Below, piece after piece: positions 1-9,414 of a DNA stretch of 64,000 nt. The notes beneath the pieces are model-generated. The model did not search any database, was not told the origin of the DNA, and worked only from the letters and a program-made list of their open reading frames with translations. Source of the stretch: Alphaproteobacteria bacterium 40-19 (GTDB lineage Bacteria; Pseudomonadota; Alphaproteobacteria; Holosporales; Holosporaceae). Position 1 is the stretch's first letter; each line of letters opens with the position of its first letter. The DNA lies in the NCBI GenBank assembly GCA_001898075.1, contig MKSD01000001.1:62001-126000 (forward strand), in the 5' to 3' direction. A program made the translations under genes and the position numbers.

Positions 1-270
1 CTGCCGTAATGCCAACAGATGCAAGAAACGCATTGATTCTTGCTTACAAGGATGGGACGTTAAAAATTGCTGTATTAAATTTTTTCGCAGCTCGACAGAC
101 GCTCCCATAGCTGTGCAAAACGACCATAGTCTCTTGCGGTCCAAAGCCCACTTCCAAAAACTTTCCATGTCATCGATAAGATTATTTTTAATTTCTTCTG
201 GTAAGCGCAATACACTATTTCCATACCTTTTACAGACCAATGAAAAAAAATGAGGAATGGAAACGGACAT
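1..270 (-). CDS. atpH: Probable ATP synthase delta subunit, N-terminal part (runs off left edge)
   Basis: Ninety codons are open on the minus strand from an ATG at 268-270 to the window edge, so only the N-terminal half is visible. The pattern resembles the delta (OSCP) subunit of F1Fo ATP synthase. An early RYGNSVL block corresponds to the usual RYA-x-AL, amphipathic helices follow, and RFLHLLALRQ sits where the family has NFL-LLA-N-R. In that family the protein is the peripheral stalk link between F1 and Fo. The gene is divergent from tdk with about 170 bp between them. The match is by pattern only; the C-terminal half and the expected atpA neighbour lie outside the window. Confidence 0.5.
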   Translation of the reverse strand, partial: MSVSIPHFFSLVCKRYGNSVLRLPEEIKNNLIDDMESFWKWALDRKRLWSFCTAMGASVELRKNLIQQFLTSHPCKQESMRFLHLLALRQ

Positions 271-437
271 CTTTTTATAAAAACATATAGCGCTCAAATA
301 GTACCACGATTGAGGTTAATAGTTCAATATGAAGGTTGGGTAACGCTGTGTTGATTCTGGAAAAGTGCTTGGTTTCAGGGTGGTCAGATTTTTTTAAACA
401 TGGTAAAATAGTACAGCTCTTTTATCTGCAAGTGCTT

Positions 438-1058
438 ATGGCTGAAATTCACTTTTACTATTCCTCTATGAACGCAGGAAAATCAACACGTTTGTTGCAA
501 TGTGCATTTAATTACGAAGAACGAGGGATGCACGTCATCTGTCTTTTGCCAGAAGTCATCGTAAAGTTTACGCAAAGTGACTTAATCACAAGTCGTTTAG
601 GTCTGTCCAGGAACGCTATTATTTGTTACAGCGATACGCATTTGCCTTCTTTGGTCAGTCAATCTCAACACCAGCAAAAACCGTCGTGTGTTTTTGTAGA
701 TGAGGCTCAATTTTTAAGTAAAGAGCAAGTCAGCCAACTGTGCCAAATTGTAGACCAGATGAATATTCCAGTCATGACTTACGGGTTGAGGTCAGATTTT
801 CAAGGGAATTTGTTTGTCGGAAGCCAATGGCTTTTGACTTTGGCAGATCATATTGAAGAAATTCCTACCGTCTGTTTTTGTGGAAAAAAAGCAATTATGA
901 CCGCCCGGGTAGATGCCAATTCAGGAGAAGTGGCCTGCCAAGGTCCTCAGATTTTGTGTGGAGGGAATGATATTTATCTTTCTTTTTGCCGCAAACACTA
1001 TCAAGAGAAGATGAAAAGTTGTGAAAACCATTTACAATACGCATGCTCCAGAAATTGA
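438..1058 (+). CDS. tdk: Thymidine kinase (class II)
   Basis: Cytosolic enzyme that phosphorylates thymidine to dTMP with ATP in pyrimidine salvage. About 206 residues, usual for the family. The Walker A motif SSMNAGKST is near residues 9-17 and the Walker B/lasso-side motif FVDEAQF is in the middle. The C-terminal zinc-binding cysteines are in CFCGKK, VACQG, LCGG and SFCRKHY. I chose the ATG at 438 because MAEIHFYYSS matches the family N terminus. The frame is open upstream to 336, but those 34 residues look non-native. The 3' end overlaps the start of uvrC by 38 bases, so the two are probably cotranscribed. Salvage of thymidine fits a host-dependent life, which is inference. Confidence 0.93.
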   Translation: MAEIHFYYSSMNAGKSTRLLQCAFNYEERGMHVICLLPEVIVKFTQSDLITSRLGLSRNAIICYSDTHLPSLVSQSQHQQKPSCVFVDEAQFLSKEQVSQLCQIVDQMNIPVMTYGLRSDFQGNLFVGSQWLLTLADHIEEIPTVCFCGKKAIMTARVDANSGEVACQGPQILCGGNDIYLSFCRKHYQEKMKSCENHLQYACSRN

Positions 1059-2859
1059 ACGGGGGTTGCGGGTCTTAAAGCAGGCCCTTCTGACAATACC
1101 CGAAAGCCCTGGGATCTATGAAATGCTGGGGCAAGACCAGAAAATTCTTTATATTGGTAAAGCAAAAAATCTTAAAAAACGCGTTTCCAATTATACCAGA
1201 GTTAATGCGTTACCGGGGCGTTTGCTTCGGATGCTAGCCCATCTTTTTAGTGTGCAGACCACCATTACGGACAATGAGCTGGAAGCCTTGTTGCTGGAAA
1301 TGAACCTGATTAAAAAGAAGCTTCCTCCCTATAATATCTTATTAAAAGATGGAAAATCTCCGTTCTTTTTGGTTGTGACCCAGCATCCTTTTCCCCGTCT
1401 TGTGAAAGAGCGCAGGGTAGACCGTCAAAAAACACAAGCTTATTTTGGTCCTTTTATCAGCTCTCAGACCGTCAACACCACTTTAGATGTTTTGCATAAA
1501 GCCTTTTTGTTGCGTTCCTGTTCCGACCATACGTTTAATCAGCGCACACGCCCTTGTTTGCTTTATCATATTAAAAAATGCAGTGCGCCCTGTGTGCAAA
1601 AAATTTCTTTGGAAGAATACCAAAAAAACGTGGCCCAAACGGTGGAGTTGTTAAAAGGGAAGAAATCTGAACTACAACGGTCCCTTATGACGCAGATGCA
1701 GCAAGCCAGCCAACAGCAGGAGTATGAAAAAGCGGCCGAGTTAAGGGACCGCTTGAGGGCGCTGGCGGCTATTCAAAATGAACAAACCATTTACAGTCAG
1801 GTCCTGCAGGATGCGGATGTTATTGTTGCAGCTTTTCAACAAGATGTAACCTGCATTCAGGTGGTGTGCTTTCGCAGCTCTGCCCACTACGGAGGCCAAC
1901 ACTTCTTTTTTCCGGGGACTGCGCAAGAAGATCAAGAAGAAGTGCTGAGTTCTTTTATGCAGCAATTTTATACCAAGATAGAGCCTCCTGCCGAGCTGAT
2001 TCTGCAAACGCCTATCGCCTCGGAAGGTCTTTTAAAATCTGCGTTTCAAAAACTTTATGACCTTAAAGTCCAATTTTCTTATCCCAAAAAAGGGGAAAAG
2101 CAATTGATTTTAGAACGAACTATGACCAACGCCCAACATAACTTACAGCAATATTTTTCCCAAAAAAATCAAGAACTTAAAATGCGGGAAGCGTTGCAAG
2201 AGCGGTTTATTCTACCTCAGCTTCCTTTACAGATAGAAGTCTACGACAACAGTCATTGGCAAGGTCAGCAGGGGGTTGGGGCAATGATTGTGGCAGGTCC
2301 TTCAGGATTTATGCGCAAATATTTCCGCTCTTTTTCTTTGGAAGACAATGGAGGCGATGACCATAAATTATTGCGTTATGCTTTGACCAAACGTTTTTCT
2401 GATGATGTTATTCCCCAGCCCGATTTGATTATTATTGATGGGGGAAAGGGGCAGTTGAGTACGGCCATTCGTATTTTGGAAAGTCTTGGCAAACATCAAA
2501 TTCCTGTGGTGGGTATGGCCAAGGGCCCGGTACATAAAGATGGCGGGGAAACCTTTTATTTTTCCGATGGCCGCAGCTTGCAGTTAGAAGACAGTGATCC
2601 TTTGTTGCATTTTTTGCAACGGTTGCGCAATCATGCTCATCAGTTTGCGATTCAAAGTCACCGTCGCTTGCGCAAGAAAAAGTTTATTCGTTCTCAGTTA
2701 GAAGACATTAAAGGTTTGGGCCCAGGACGCCGACAAGCTTTGTTGTGTCATTTCCAAGACATTAAAGGTATCGCTGCTGCTAGTGTTGGGGAGTTAGCCA
2801 AAGTACCTGGCATTTCTGATAAGTTGGCAGAAACTATTTTCGCATTTTTTAACGCTTAG
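1021..2859 (+). CDS. uvrC: UvrABC system protein C (excinuclease)
   Basis: Makes both incisions in nucleotide excision repair after UvrA/UvrB damage recognition. The 612-residue protein shows the full architecture. A GIY-YIG nuclease domain comes first (GIYEML...ILYIGKAKNLKKRV, about residues 30-60), followed by a Cys-containing linker. A UVR motif (EYEKAAELRDRLRAL, about 235-250) binds UvrB. An RNase H-like endonuclease domain follows (EVYDNSHWQG, LIIIDGGKGQL), and a tandem helix-hairpin-helix ends the protein (IKGLGPGRRQALL...VPGISDKLAETI). The start is GTG at 1021 inside the tdk 3' end; no in-frame ATG lies nearby. uvrA is also in this window (28.3 kb) but not linked. Confidence 0.96.
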   Translation: MKTIYNTHAPEIERGLRVLKQALLTIPESPGIYEMLGQDQKILYIGKAKNLKKRVSNYTRVNALPGRLLRMLAHLFSVQTTITDNELEALLLEMNLIKKKLPPYNILLKDGKSPFFLVVTQHPFPRLVKERRVDRQKTQAYFGPFISSQTVNTTLDVLHKAFLLRSCSDHTFNQRTRPCLLYHIKKCSAPCVQKISLEEYQKNVAQTVELLKGKKSELQRSLMTQMQQASQQQEYEKAAELRDRLRALAAIQNEQTIYSQVLQDADVIVAAFQQDVTCIQVVCFRSSAHYGGQHFFFPGTAQEDQEEVLSSFMQQFYTKIEPPAELILQTPIASEGLLKSAFQKLYDLKVQFSYPKKGEKQLILERTMTNAQHNLQQYFSQKNQELKMREALQERFILPQLPLQIEVYDNSHWQGQQGVGAMIVAGPSGFMRKYFRSFSLEDNGGDDHKLLRYALTKRFSDDVIPQPDLIIIDGGKGQLSTAIRILESLGKHQIPVVGMAKGPVHKDGGETFYFSDGRSLQLEDSDPLLHFLQRLRNHAHQFAIQSHRRLRKKKFIRSQLEDIKGLGPGRRQALLCHFQDIKGIAAASVGELAKVPGISDKLAETIFAFFNA

Positions 2860-3403
2860 CTGTAAACCTTAAATGCGGAAAGGATGCACAAAGCCCCTAC
2901 AACGTAAGATAAAAGTTTGGCTTTAAAAACAGCTTTTTTAAGGACCCAACCGCCCGGGGGTTGAGGGGTATATTTTAAGCATCTTTGGATGATTTTTTCA
3001 CTGACCCAGCAGGAAATAAAGAAGCATGTTAAATAAATCATGACTGCCAACAGAGCCGTTGAGCTTAATCCGCAATAACCTTCAAAATGTTTGATATCAC
3101 GTCTGAAGTGGGTTTTAGGGCCGGAGCCAGTAGATTCCAGATCCAGTTTACAAGATGTCCTGCGATAAACAGGATGCAGATTCCCAGAGTCTCAGATGTT
3201 ATATATCCCAAAAAAGAAGCTTGGATTACTTTGTTTTTAGGTATAGAGGGTAACAATTTAAGCATAGCATAAGCTTCGATCAAGCCTAGAAAAATAAATG
3301 AGGTCCACAAACCGGGACGTGAGAAAGCGAAGATAGGTAAAAGGATATGGGCGTTACTTTGGGAGGTGTGGAAAACAAGAAAAGACAAAAGGAACAATTG
3401 CAT
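2856..3403 (-). pseudogene. Tandem membrane-protein family, copy D (frameshifted)
   Basis: Last copy of a four-member tandem array read on the minus strand. The N-terminal part starts at 3403 with a signal peptide (cleavage around QSNA) followed by ILLPIFAFSRPGLWTSFIF, the family's first block. It then has LLPSIPKNKVIQASF, matching the KNLPSVPKSQ block of copy A, and stops at 3065. The C-terminal half (2856-3050, with open frame back to about 3080) carries the family C-terminal block AVFKAKLLSY in another frame. One frameshift near 3065-3080 joins the halves. The family resembles uncharacterised bacterial membrane proteins with about four or five hydrophobic segments; function unknown. Confidence 0.6.
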
Positions 3404-3491
3404 TGTTGTGGGATTATTGTATTGGGATGATTTTTACATATTAAAGTATAAAATTAAAAAATACAAAATTAAGTTAATATTTTAAATCATG

Positions 3492-4039
3492 TCATAATTT
3501 AAAATAGAAATAAATCATGCCAACACCTGTCAGTAAAAATAAGATTCCGTAAGAGGTTAGGTTGGCTTTAAAAACTGCTTCGTTGATCTTGTTTGGTGAC
3601 GATAAAGATCTTAAGGATTTTCTGGTTACCCATTTTTCAATCTGATAAGAGGCTGGAAAGAACACGACCCACCAGATCATCATAAGAAAAGTAAGGCCAA
3701 AAGATTCTCCTTTTCCAAACCATGAAGAGACTACAAAGAGTTTCCAACCCGTAGGATAAAGAGTGATGGGGCTTGTTATTAGCCACGTTACAGGCATTCC
3801 AACGAGGGTAGAAGTAAGATTAGCTCAGAAGGTCGTTTTCAAGAGGTCTCTTGTAGAAATATCAGCAAGTTTTTTGTGTATAACCAAGTTTCAATCAAGA
3901 CAATGGGAGCACAGGCTATCCACATAAGGGGCCACTGTAGAGCCAAGATAGGAAGAATAAAATTACCCCACACGGCTTGAGGGGACAAAGTGAACAAAGT
4001 AAAGAAAATAAGAAGGCACACTGGATTTTTTTTAAGCAT
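3492..4039 (-). pseudogene. Tandem membrane-protein family, copy C (frameshift plus nonsense)
   Basis: The ATG at 4039 begins a good signal peptide (MLKKNPVCLLIFFTLF, cleavage near AVWG), then FILPILALQWPLMWIA and IETWLYTKNL as in copy A. The reading frame shifts just after KNLL (about 3855-3865). In the new frame KTTF-stop-ANLTSTLVGMP aligns with KTTCWANLISSLLGVP of copy A, so the TGA at 3825-3827 stands where copy A has Trp. From 3797 the C-terminal half is open to 3492 and includes AVFKANLTSYGILFLL. Two independent lesions make this a clear pseudogene. It starts one base upstream of the stop of copy B, so the array was probably one operon. Confidence 0.7.
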
Positions 4040-4040
4040 T

Positions 4041-4526
4041 CTATTGCAGTTTAGGCCAAATATAGATAAAAATGATGCAATTTATCATTAAAAAAATCTC
4101 AAAAGAACAAAATTTAGACTGTAAAGCACTTTCCAAACAAAATATATGCAAAATAAATCTGGTTTTCAGTGAGTCCAAAAATTTAACAATACTTCTATCA
4201 AAGCTCAGGCGATACCGTGCGTAAAGCAAAGTACCAAAGGAATGGAACAAAGGAATGGGCAAGGTTTTAGAAACAAAGCTATCAAAAAAGGAGGCTTTTA
4301 AAATACGACACTCTGGAATTTTGGGGAACTGTTTTTTGATAAGATAAGCTTGCAGGAAAAGACTGGGAATGAAGCTTAGAATGATAAAAAGCCCTTGTTG
4401 GGTCAGTATTATCATAGAAATAGCGAGATGGGGGTCAGTGGCAAATGCACAAAGAGGTGAAAATAGCCCAAAAATCAATACAAATAAAGAAGGAAAAAGT
4501 ATTGGGAACCAAGTTAGAAGCTTAAT
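4041..4526 (-). CDS. Tandem membrane-protein family, copy B (divergent, non-AUG start)
   Basis: Uninterrupted frame of about 161 codons if initiated at ATT (4524-4526). The ATT follows the stop of copy A after one base and begins a textbook signal peptide (IKLLTWFPILFPSLFVL, cleavage near CAFA). The first conventional in-frame start is TTG at 4478, which would halve the signal peptide. The sequence keeps the family spacing (LIKKQFPKIPECRILKASFF) but the C-terminal half is strongly diverged and the VFKANL block is not clear. It could be a working gene with an AUU start, or one whose ATG has mutated to ATT. No function known. Confidence 0.5.
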   Translation of the reverse strand: MKLLTWFPILFPSLFVLIFGLFSPLCAFATDPHLAISMIILTQQGLFIILSFIPSLFLQAYLIKKQFPKIPECRILKASFFDSFVSKTLPIPLFHSFGTLLYARYRLSFDRSIVKFLDSLKTRFILHIFCLESALQSKFCSFEIFLMINCIIFIYIWPKLQ

Positions 4527-4527
4527 T

Positions 4528-5069
4528 TTATTTTAAAAACCGAATCCAGAAATAAAAAATGCACGTGATGTGCAAAGTAAAAAGAAGTGTATAAGAATAC
4601 AGGTTAGATTTAAAGACAGATTTTTTAAGATTTTCTTGGGAAATCTGATAAGTTGCTAAGATTTTCCGGGTGACTTTGATTTCTAGCCAATAAGACATTA
4701 CCAAGAAGATACCCCACCACAGCAGTATAAAAAAAGCAGAGACACTCCAACACAGCAGTAAAGAAGGGGCATGCGTTCCGGACATTAGTAGCAAACAAAA
4801 AAAGTCATAATGTGGGTTCCAAATAGGTATATCCAAATGAAAGGAACTCCTAGCAGGCTAGATATTAAATTTGCCCAACACGTTGTTTTGAAAATCTGGC
4901 TTTTGGGTACAGAGGGCAGATTTTTGTGAATAATCCAGAATTCAATAAGGACGATGGGAAGAAATGCCAACCACAAAAGCGGCCAATGAAAGGCTAGAAC
5001 AGGCAGAGCTATATCCGCTAGTGCGGATTGAGGCAGTGAAAGGATTGGTATTAAAAAGAAACTTCTCAT
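4528..5069 (-). pseudogene. Tandem membrane-protein family, copy A (one frameshift in T7)
   Basis: First and best-preserved copy of the array. The ATG at 5067-5069 starts a signal peptide (MRSFFLIPILSLPQSALA) followed by DIALPVLAFHWPLLWLAF, LIEFWIIHKNLPSVPKSQ, CWANLISSLLGVPFIW, then a stop at 4785. A one-base correction in the run of seven A on the plus strand (4797-4803) continues into the frame that carries FFILLWWGIFLVMSYWLE and SVFKSNLYSYTLLF to 4528. Reconstructed length is about 180 residues with about four membrane segments. Upstream codons to 5141 are open but lack signal-peptide character. Either a recent pseudogene, a slippage-switched gene, or a sequencing error. Confidence 0.6.
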
Positions 5070-5213
5070 CCGCAGAGGTTGATTGGAATAACCCAAGAAT
5101 AGTTTAAGGGTGGAAAGTAAAGAATAAATGGTGTTGGGCAAAGCTTGTAAAAGGAAACGACTGTGAAATACGAAGCCGTTTCCGATACTGATACGATGTG
5201 GTTCAAGAAGATT

Positions 5214-6569
5214 TTAAGGTTTTTTTATCTTTTTAGAAGGTTTTTTTTCTATCTTTTCCTCTTTAGAGAGGGGAGATTCCCTTTTTATTGAAGGCTTTAA
5301 AGTATTAAGAGTTGAATCAAGGATGCCATAAGCTGTTTGTAAATCTTCAGGATCTTCTAATTTTTTTAAGTTTGGCAGCAAATCCTTCAAGTTCTGGACT
5401 AATTCTGTTAAATTTTTTTCTAATTTAATATGACCGTTGAATTGGTCGAATTCTGCCCGAATTTCGTTAGCGAAAGCAGGATCTATATCTTTTAATATTT
5501 TATTGTATTCTTGATTAGATAAAATTTTGGCTTTTAATTCGTTGTTTTTTTCTTCTGTATTTTCCAAAACGGATTGATTCAAAAACTCTGTAAATTGACC
5601 TTGGAATTGCTTAACATCACCTTTTTCTGCATTTTCACCTACTAGGTTTTTAGAAATTTTATGTTTTAGAAAATTTGTTATTTCTGTGGTGGGTAAATGT
5701 GTCACCTCAGAAGTATCCTGTATACGATCTAGAATCCATGTTTTTAAATCAGGATCGACGTTTTTTAACACAGAGTTTAGCTCTGGTTCAATTTTTATAC
5801 CTGAGATGCTGGGGTTCTTTTCTTTTTCAAGTTTTTCTTCTTCAAGTTCTTGCTCAAGCATATAAAATATCCCTTCTAAAGTCATCATAGACAAGACGGG
5901 TTTACGAAATCGGTTAGCATGGTCAAAGTGTAGGGAATCGATTTTTTCTGTTCTTTGTACTTGAGAAAGATTCTTATTTTGGGTAATTTTTTGAATGTTA
6001 GCCTGAAGATCTTTCTCTTGAAGTTCCTTAGGTAATTTGAAGAGCTCTTCTTGTTCTTTGGTCACTGAAAGCTGTTTATTTAAAGCATCTTTTATCTTTT
6101 TGATCGATGGAGCACCGTATTTTTTTATAATTTTTTCCGCACCATTTTTTAAAGTTGTATGATAGTGGTCTGCGCTATGTTCTTTTTCTAGGTATTCAGA
6201 AGGCACTTTTTTTAAAAAATCTTCGATTAATTCTTTAATGGTTTTTTTAATGGAAGAATCTTCGTTTAACTTTTCTAAAGCTTTTAAAATCTCTGCTTCA
6301 GAAGTGTGTGAGTTTAAAAGAGATAGGATTTTTGAATAGATATCTGTTATTTCTTTTGAACTTTTTTCTTCTATCAGTTTGTCTAAGATGGAATAAAGCT
6401 TTTCTGGTGTTGTGGCCTTGAAAGACTCAGAGATGCTTGATTTGAAAGCGCGTATCGTTGTTCCATCTTCGTCCATTTCACTAAGGAACTTTACAAATTT
6501 ACTGTCTGCGTATTTTGTGGCGTGTAATTGCAGGCAAGTCAAAAATAATATTAATAAAACTTTTTTCAT
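5214..6569 (-). CDS. Secreted coiled-coil hypothetical protein
   Basis: No family recognised. The 451-residue product has a short Sec signal peptide (MKKVLLILFLTCLQLHA, cleavage before TKYADS). After it comes a long, highly charged, mostly helical body rich in Lys and Glu (for example LEEEKLEKEKNPS around residue 235), and a very basic, Lys/Pro-rich C terminus (KEEKIEKKPSKKIKKP). No membrane segment beyond the signal peptide and no enzyme motif is visible. It sits alone between the membrane-protein array and mutS, with a strongly AT-rich upstream region that includes TATAAT-like stretches near 6590-6620. Possibly exported to the periplasm or host; inference only. Confidence 0.7.
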   Translation of the reverse strand: MKKVLLILFLTCLQLHATKYADSKFVKFLSEMDEDGTTIRAFKSSISESFKATTPEKLYSILDKLIEEKSSKEITDIYSKILSLLNSHTSEAEILKALEKLNEDSSIKKTIKELIEDFLKKVPSEYLEKEHSADHYHTTLKNGAEKIIKKYGAPSIKKIKDALNKQLSVTKEQEELFKLPKELQEKDLQANIQKITQNKNLSQVQRTEKIDSLHFDHANRFRKPVLSMMTLEGIFYMLEQELEEEKLEKEKNPSISGIKIEPELNSVLKNVDPDLKTWILDRIQDTSEVTHLPTTEITNFLKHKISKNLVGENAEKGDVKQFQGQFTEFLNQSVLENTEEKNNELKAKILSNQEYNKILKDIDPAFANEIRAEFDQFNGHIKLEKNLTELVQNLKDLLPNLKKLEDPEDLQTAYGILDSTLNTLKPSIKRESPLSKEEKIEKKPSKKIKKP

Positions 6570-6814
6570 GATATAAAAGTGTTGGATTTTTTTATATTAT
6601 ATTAAAAATAAAATAAAATAAAATAATATTAAAAGTATTTCTTAACAGTTATTGGGCCACCATGACTCTGAAATTGTGGGTGCATTCTATTAAAAATAAA
6701 TTTATTAAAAAAATGACTGAAAAATTATACTTTCAATTTTATCATAAATTTATATTTTTTAAAATTGAAAAATACAGTAAAAAAATTTAAAATCCCTAGG
6801 TGCTTCTTTTTGTG

Positions 6815-9262
6815 ATGTCTATGCTTTTACCCAAAGATACGCCTGTGATGGCTCAATACAAGTCCATCAAAAGCCAATATCCCGATTGTTTGTTGTTCTT
6901 TAGACTGGGTGATTTTTATGAACTCTTTTTTCAAGACGCGGAAGTGGCTTCTAAGGAATTGGATATTGTTTTAACGGCCAGACATAAAAACAGCGCTCAA
7001 GAGATTCCCATGTGTGGGGTACCTTTTCATGCCAGTGAAAATTATATTGCACGCCTTGTAAAAAAAGGATACAAGGTAGCCATTTGTGAACAACTGGAAA
7101 CCCCACAATCAAAAGAAGGGAAAGGACCGGTGAAAAGGGATGTGGTGCGGGTGATTACAGCGGGCACTCTATTGGAAGACACGTTGTTAAATCCCAGACA
7201 GCATAACTTTTTGGCAGCTGTTTGCCCGCAGGATGGTTTGTTTGCTTTGGCTTATGTTGATATTTCTACCGGAGAGTTTTGGCTGGAAAGTTATACTGAA
7301 AAAGAATTAGAAGAAGTGTTTTCTTCTCTGTCCCCCAAAGAAATATTGGTACCAGAAAAAGGACTTAACCAAGATCATTCATTTTGGAATAGTTGGCGGC
7401 AGTTTTTAACGATACTGCCTAACAGTCGTTTTGATGCGTTGTCCTGCGAAGAGCGTTTGTGTCAATTTTTTCAAGTGAATACCAGTAAAGCTCTGGGGTC
7501 TTTTTCTAAGGCCGAAGGGTGTGCTGCCGGGGTTTTGGTGGATTACGTGTTGCTGACACAAAAACGTCAGGTTTTAAAATTAAGCTGTCCCAAACGCAAC
7601 CCAAAAGGCTCATTGCTGCGCCTAGATCCTTTTACCCGAAACAATTTAGAGCTCTTTCAAAATTTTTCTGGCAGCAAAGAATTCAGTCTTCTTCAGATAT
7701 TGGATGATACGTTAACCCCCTTTGGGGCACGACTGCTGCACTGGCGCCTAAGTCATCCTATTTGTGACTTAAATGCACTGCAAGTGCGTCTGAATTGTGT
7801 GGAACATTTTGTCCAAAGTGCTGACCAGCGGGCGGCATTGCGCTCTTTACTGAAAGGGATGCCGGATATGGAAAGGATTATCAGTCGTCTTTTAACCCGG
7901 CGGGGTACTCCCCGAGATCTATTGAGCGTGCTGCATGTCTTAAAAATCTTTCCAAAAATTCACCACATATTGTTGCAAAATGTTCTGCCAACCGAGCTGG
8001 AAGAGCTTCCATTTTTATTAAGCTTGTATGATGAATTGACAGACAAACTCAGCCGAGGGTTGGTGGCAGATGAAAGTGCCAGTCTGTTGGATGGAGATGT
8101 GATTGCCCCCGGATACTGGCCTGATTTAGATGAGCTTCGCAGGTTATATCAAAAACAAGAAGAAGTCTTAGAAGCCTTGCAGAATCAGTACATCCAAGAA
8201 ACGCAAATCTCTACGCTGAAGATTCGCCATAACAAGATTATTGGGTATCACATTGAAATTTCTCCCAGTTTTGCTTCTAAGATGCCGTATCAGTTTATCT
8301 TGCGGCAATCTTTAGTTTCCTGTTTAAGATACACCACAGAAGAGCTGCTAGAGTTGGCCAAAAAGCTGGAATCTGCCCGAGGCCAAGCCTTGTTGCTAGA
8401 ACAAGAAATTTTTGATCAGTTCTTAGAAGACTTGGCTACTGTACACGGTGATTTAAAAAATACGTTTAAAAATTTGGCGGTGCTGGACGTTGCGTTAAGT
8501 TTTGCAGAAATTGCAGTTCAGCGCCACTATACACGTCCTAAATTAGATAACAGCGATATTTTTGAAGTGATTGGGGGCCGGCATCCTGTATTAGAGGTGG
8601 CTTTCTTCACACATCAGAAAGGCACTTTTATTAAAAATGATTGCTACCTGGATCGGCAGGCTCCGTTGTGGTTGATGACAGGCCCTAATATGGCGGGAAA
8701 GAGTACTTTTTTAAGACAAAACGCTTTGATTGGGCTGATGGCACATATAGGCAGTTTTGTTCCTGCTCAGCATGCCCATATTGGTATAATCGATCGCATT
8801 TTCAGCCGGGTAGGGGCTTCAGACGATCTTTCCAGGGGGCACTCAACATTTATGTTAGAGATGATTGAAACGGCTTGCATTTTAAATCAAGCAACAGCCA
8901 GAAGTTTTGTAATTTTTGATGAGGTTGGGCGTGGGACGTCGACGTATGACGGGTTATCCTTGGCTTGGGCTTGCGTAGAACATGTGTTGGATCACATTGG
9001 ATGCCGGACTTTGTTTGCAACCCATTATCACGAATTGGCTGCAGTCCAGCAGCTTCGCCCTGCAATTAAGCTGTACACTTTTAAAGTACAAGAGTGGAAT
9101 AAGCAGATTGTTTTTTTTCATGAAGTCATCCCGGGAAAGGCCGATCGTTCTTATGGATTACATGTAGCAAAATTAGCAGGTATTCCCGAAACGTTGCTCA
9201 ATCGAGCTCAACAGATTTTGAATGATTTAGAAGAGGGGGGAATAATGTTAAAAATTTTTTAG
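6815..9262 (+). CDS. mutS: DNA mismatch repair protein MutS
   Basis: Recognises mismatches and signals to MutL. The mismatch-binding domain with the Phe-x-Glu-type site is near the start (FFRLGDFYELF). The connector, core and clamp domains follow. The ATPase has Walker A TGPNMAGKST, then DDLSRGHSTFMLEM, Walker B FVIFDEVGRGTSTYDG and the ATHYHEL switch. ATG 6815 or 6821 is likelier than GTG 6800. At about 815 residues it is shorter than E. coli MutS (853): it ends QQILNDLEEGGIMLKIF, soon after the ATPase helix-turn-helix, so the C-terminal tetramerisation/clamp-binding tail is missing or minimal. Intact frame throughout. Confidence 0.96.
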   Translation: MSMLLPKDTPVMAQYKSIKSQYPDCLLFFRLGDFYELFFQDAEVASKELDIVLTARHKNSAQEIPMCGVPFHASENYIARLVKKGYKVAICEQLETPQSKEGKGPVKRDVVRVITAGTLLEDTLLNPRQHNFLAAVCPQDGLFALAYVDISTGEFWLESYTEKELEEVFSSLSPKEILVPEKGLNQDHSFWNSWRQFLTILPNSRFDALSCEERLCQFFQVNTSKALGSFSKAEGCAAGVLVDYVLLTQKRQVLKLSCPKRNPKGSLLRLDPFTRNNLELFQNFSGSKEFSLLQILDDTLTPFGARLLHWRLSHPICDLNALQVRLNCVEHFVQSADQRAALRSLLKGMPDMERIISRLLTRRGTPRDLLSVLHVLKIFPKIHHILLQNVLPTELEELPFLLSLYDELTDKLSRGLVADESASLLDGDVIAPGYWPDLDELRRLYQKQEEVLEALQNQYIQETQISTLKIRHNKIIGYHIEISPSFASKMPYQFILRQSLVSCLRYTTEELLELAKKLESARGQALLLEQEIFDQFLEDLATVHGDLKNTFKNLAVLDVALSFAEIAVQRHYTRPKLDNSDIFEVIGGRHPVLEVAFFTHQKGTFIKNDCYLDRQAPLWLMTGPNMAGKSTFLRQNALIGLMAHIGSFVPAQHAHIGIIDRIFSRVGASDDLSRGHSTFMLEMIETACILNQATARSFVIFDEVGRGTSTYDGLSLAWACVEHVLDHIGCRTLFATHYHELAAVQQLRPAIKLYTFKVQEWNKQIVFFHEVIPGKADRSYGLHVAKLAGIPETLLNRAQQILNDLEEGGIMLKIF

Positions 9263-9307
9263 TTTAAATTAAATAAAAAAAATATCACGTATTTTTGAAT
9301 TAAATGT

Positions 9308-9313
9308 TATAAT
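9308..9313 (+). promoter_or_regulatory. Possible -10 element (TATAAT)
   Basis: A perfect TATAAT lies about 100 bases before the acidic hypothetical gene at 9415 and just after mutS. No convincing -35 box is visible at 16-18 bases. The stretch downstream contains a loose inverted repeat (ACCTCT at about 9323 with AGAGGT at about 9357) followed by T-rich sequence. The region could instead hold the end of the mutS transcript. Confidence 0.3.
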
Positions 9314-9414
9314 TTAAAGTCACCTCTAATCAATATCGATTAAATGATTATTAATAGAGGTTTGTTTTATATTGTTCCACACTACGAGCTAGTGAACCAC
9401 CATTAGAGAGGGGA

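Noticed and set aside
2899-2970. GC-rich CCGCCCGGGGGTTGAGG stretch as a regulatory site
   Set aside because: It is coding in the C-terminal half of array copy D (TPQPPGGWVLKKAVFKA) and needs no other explanation.
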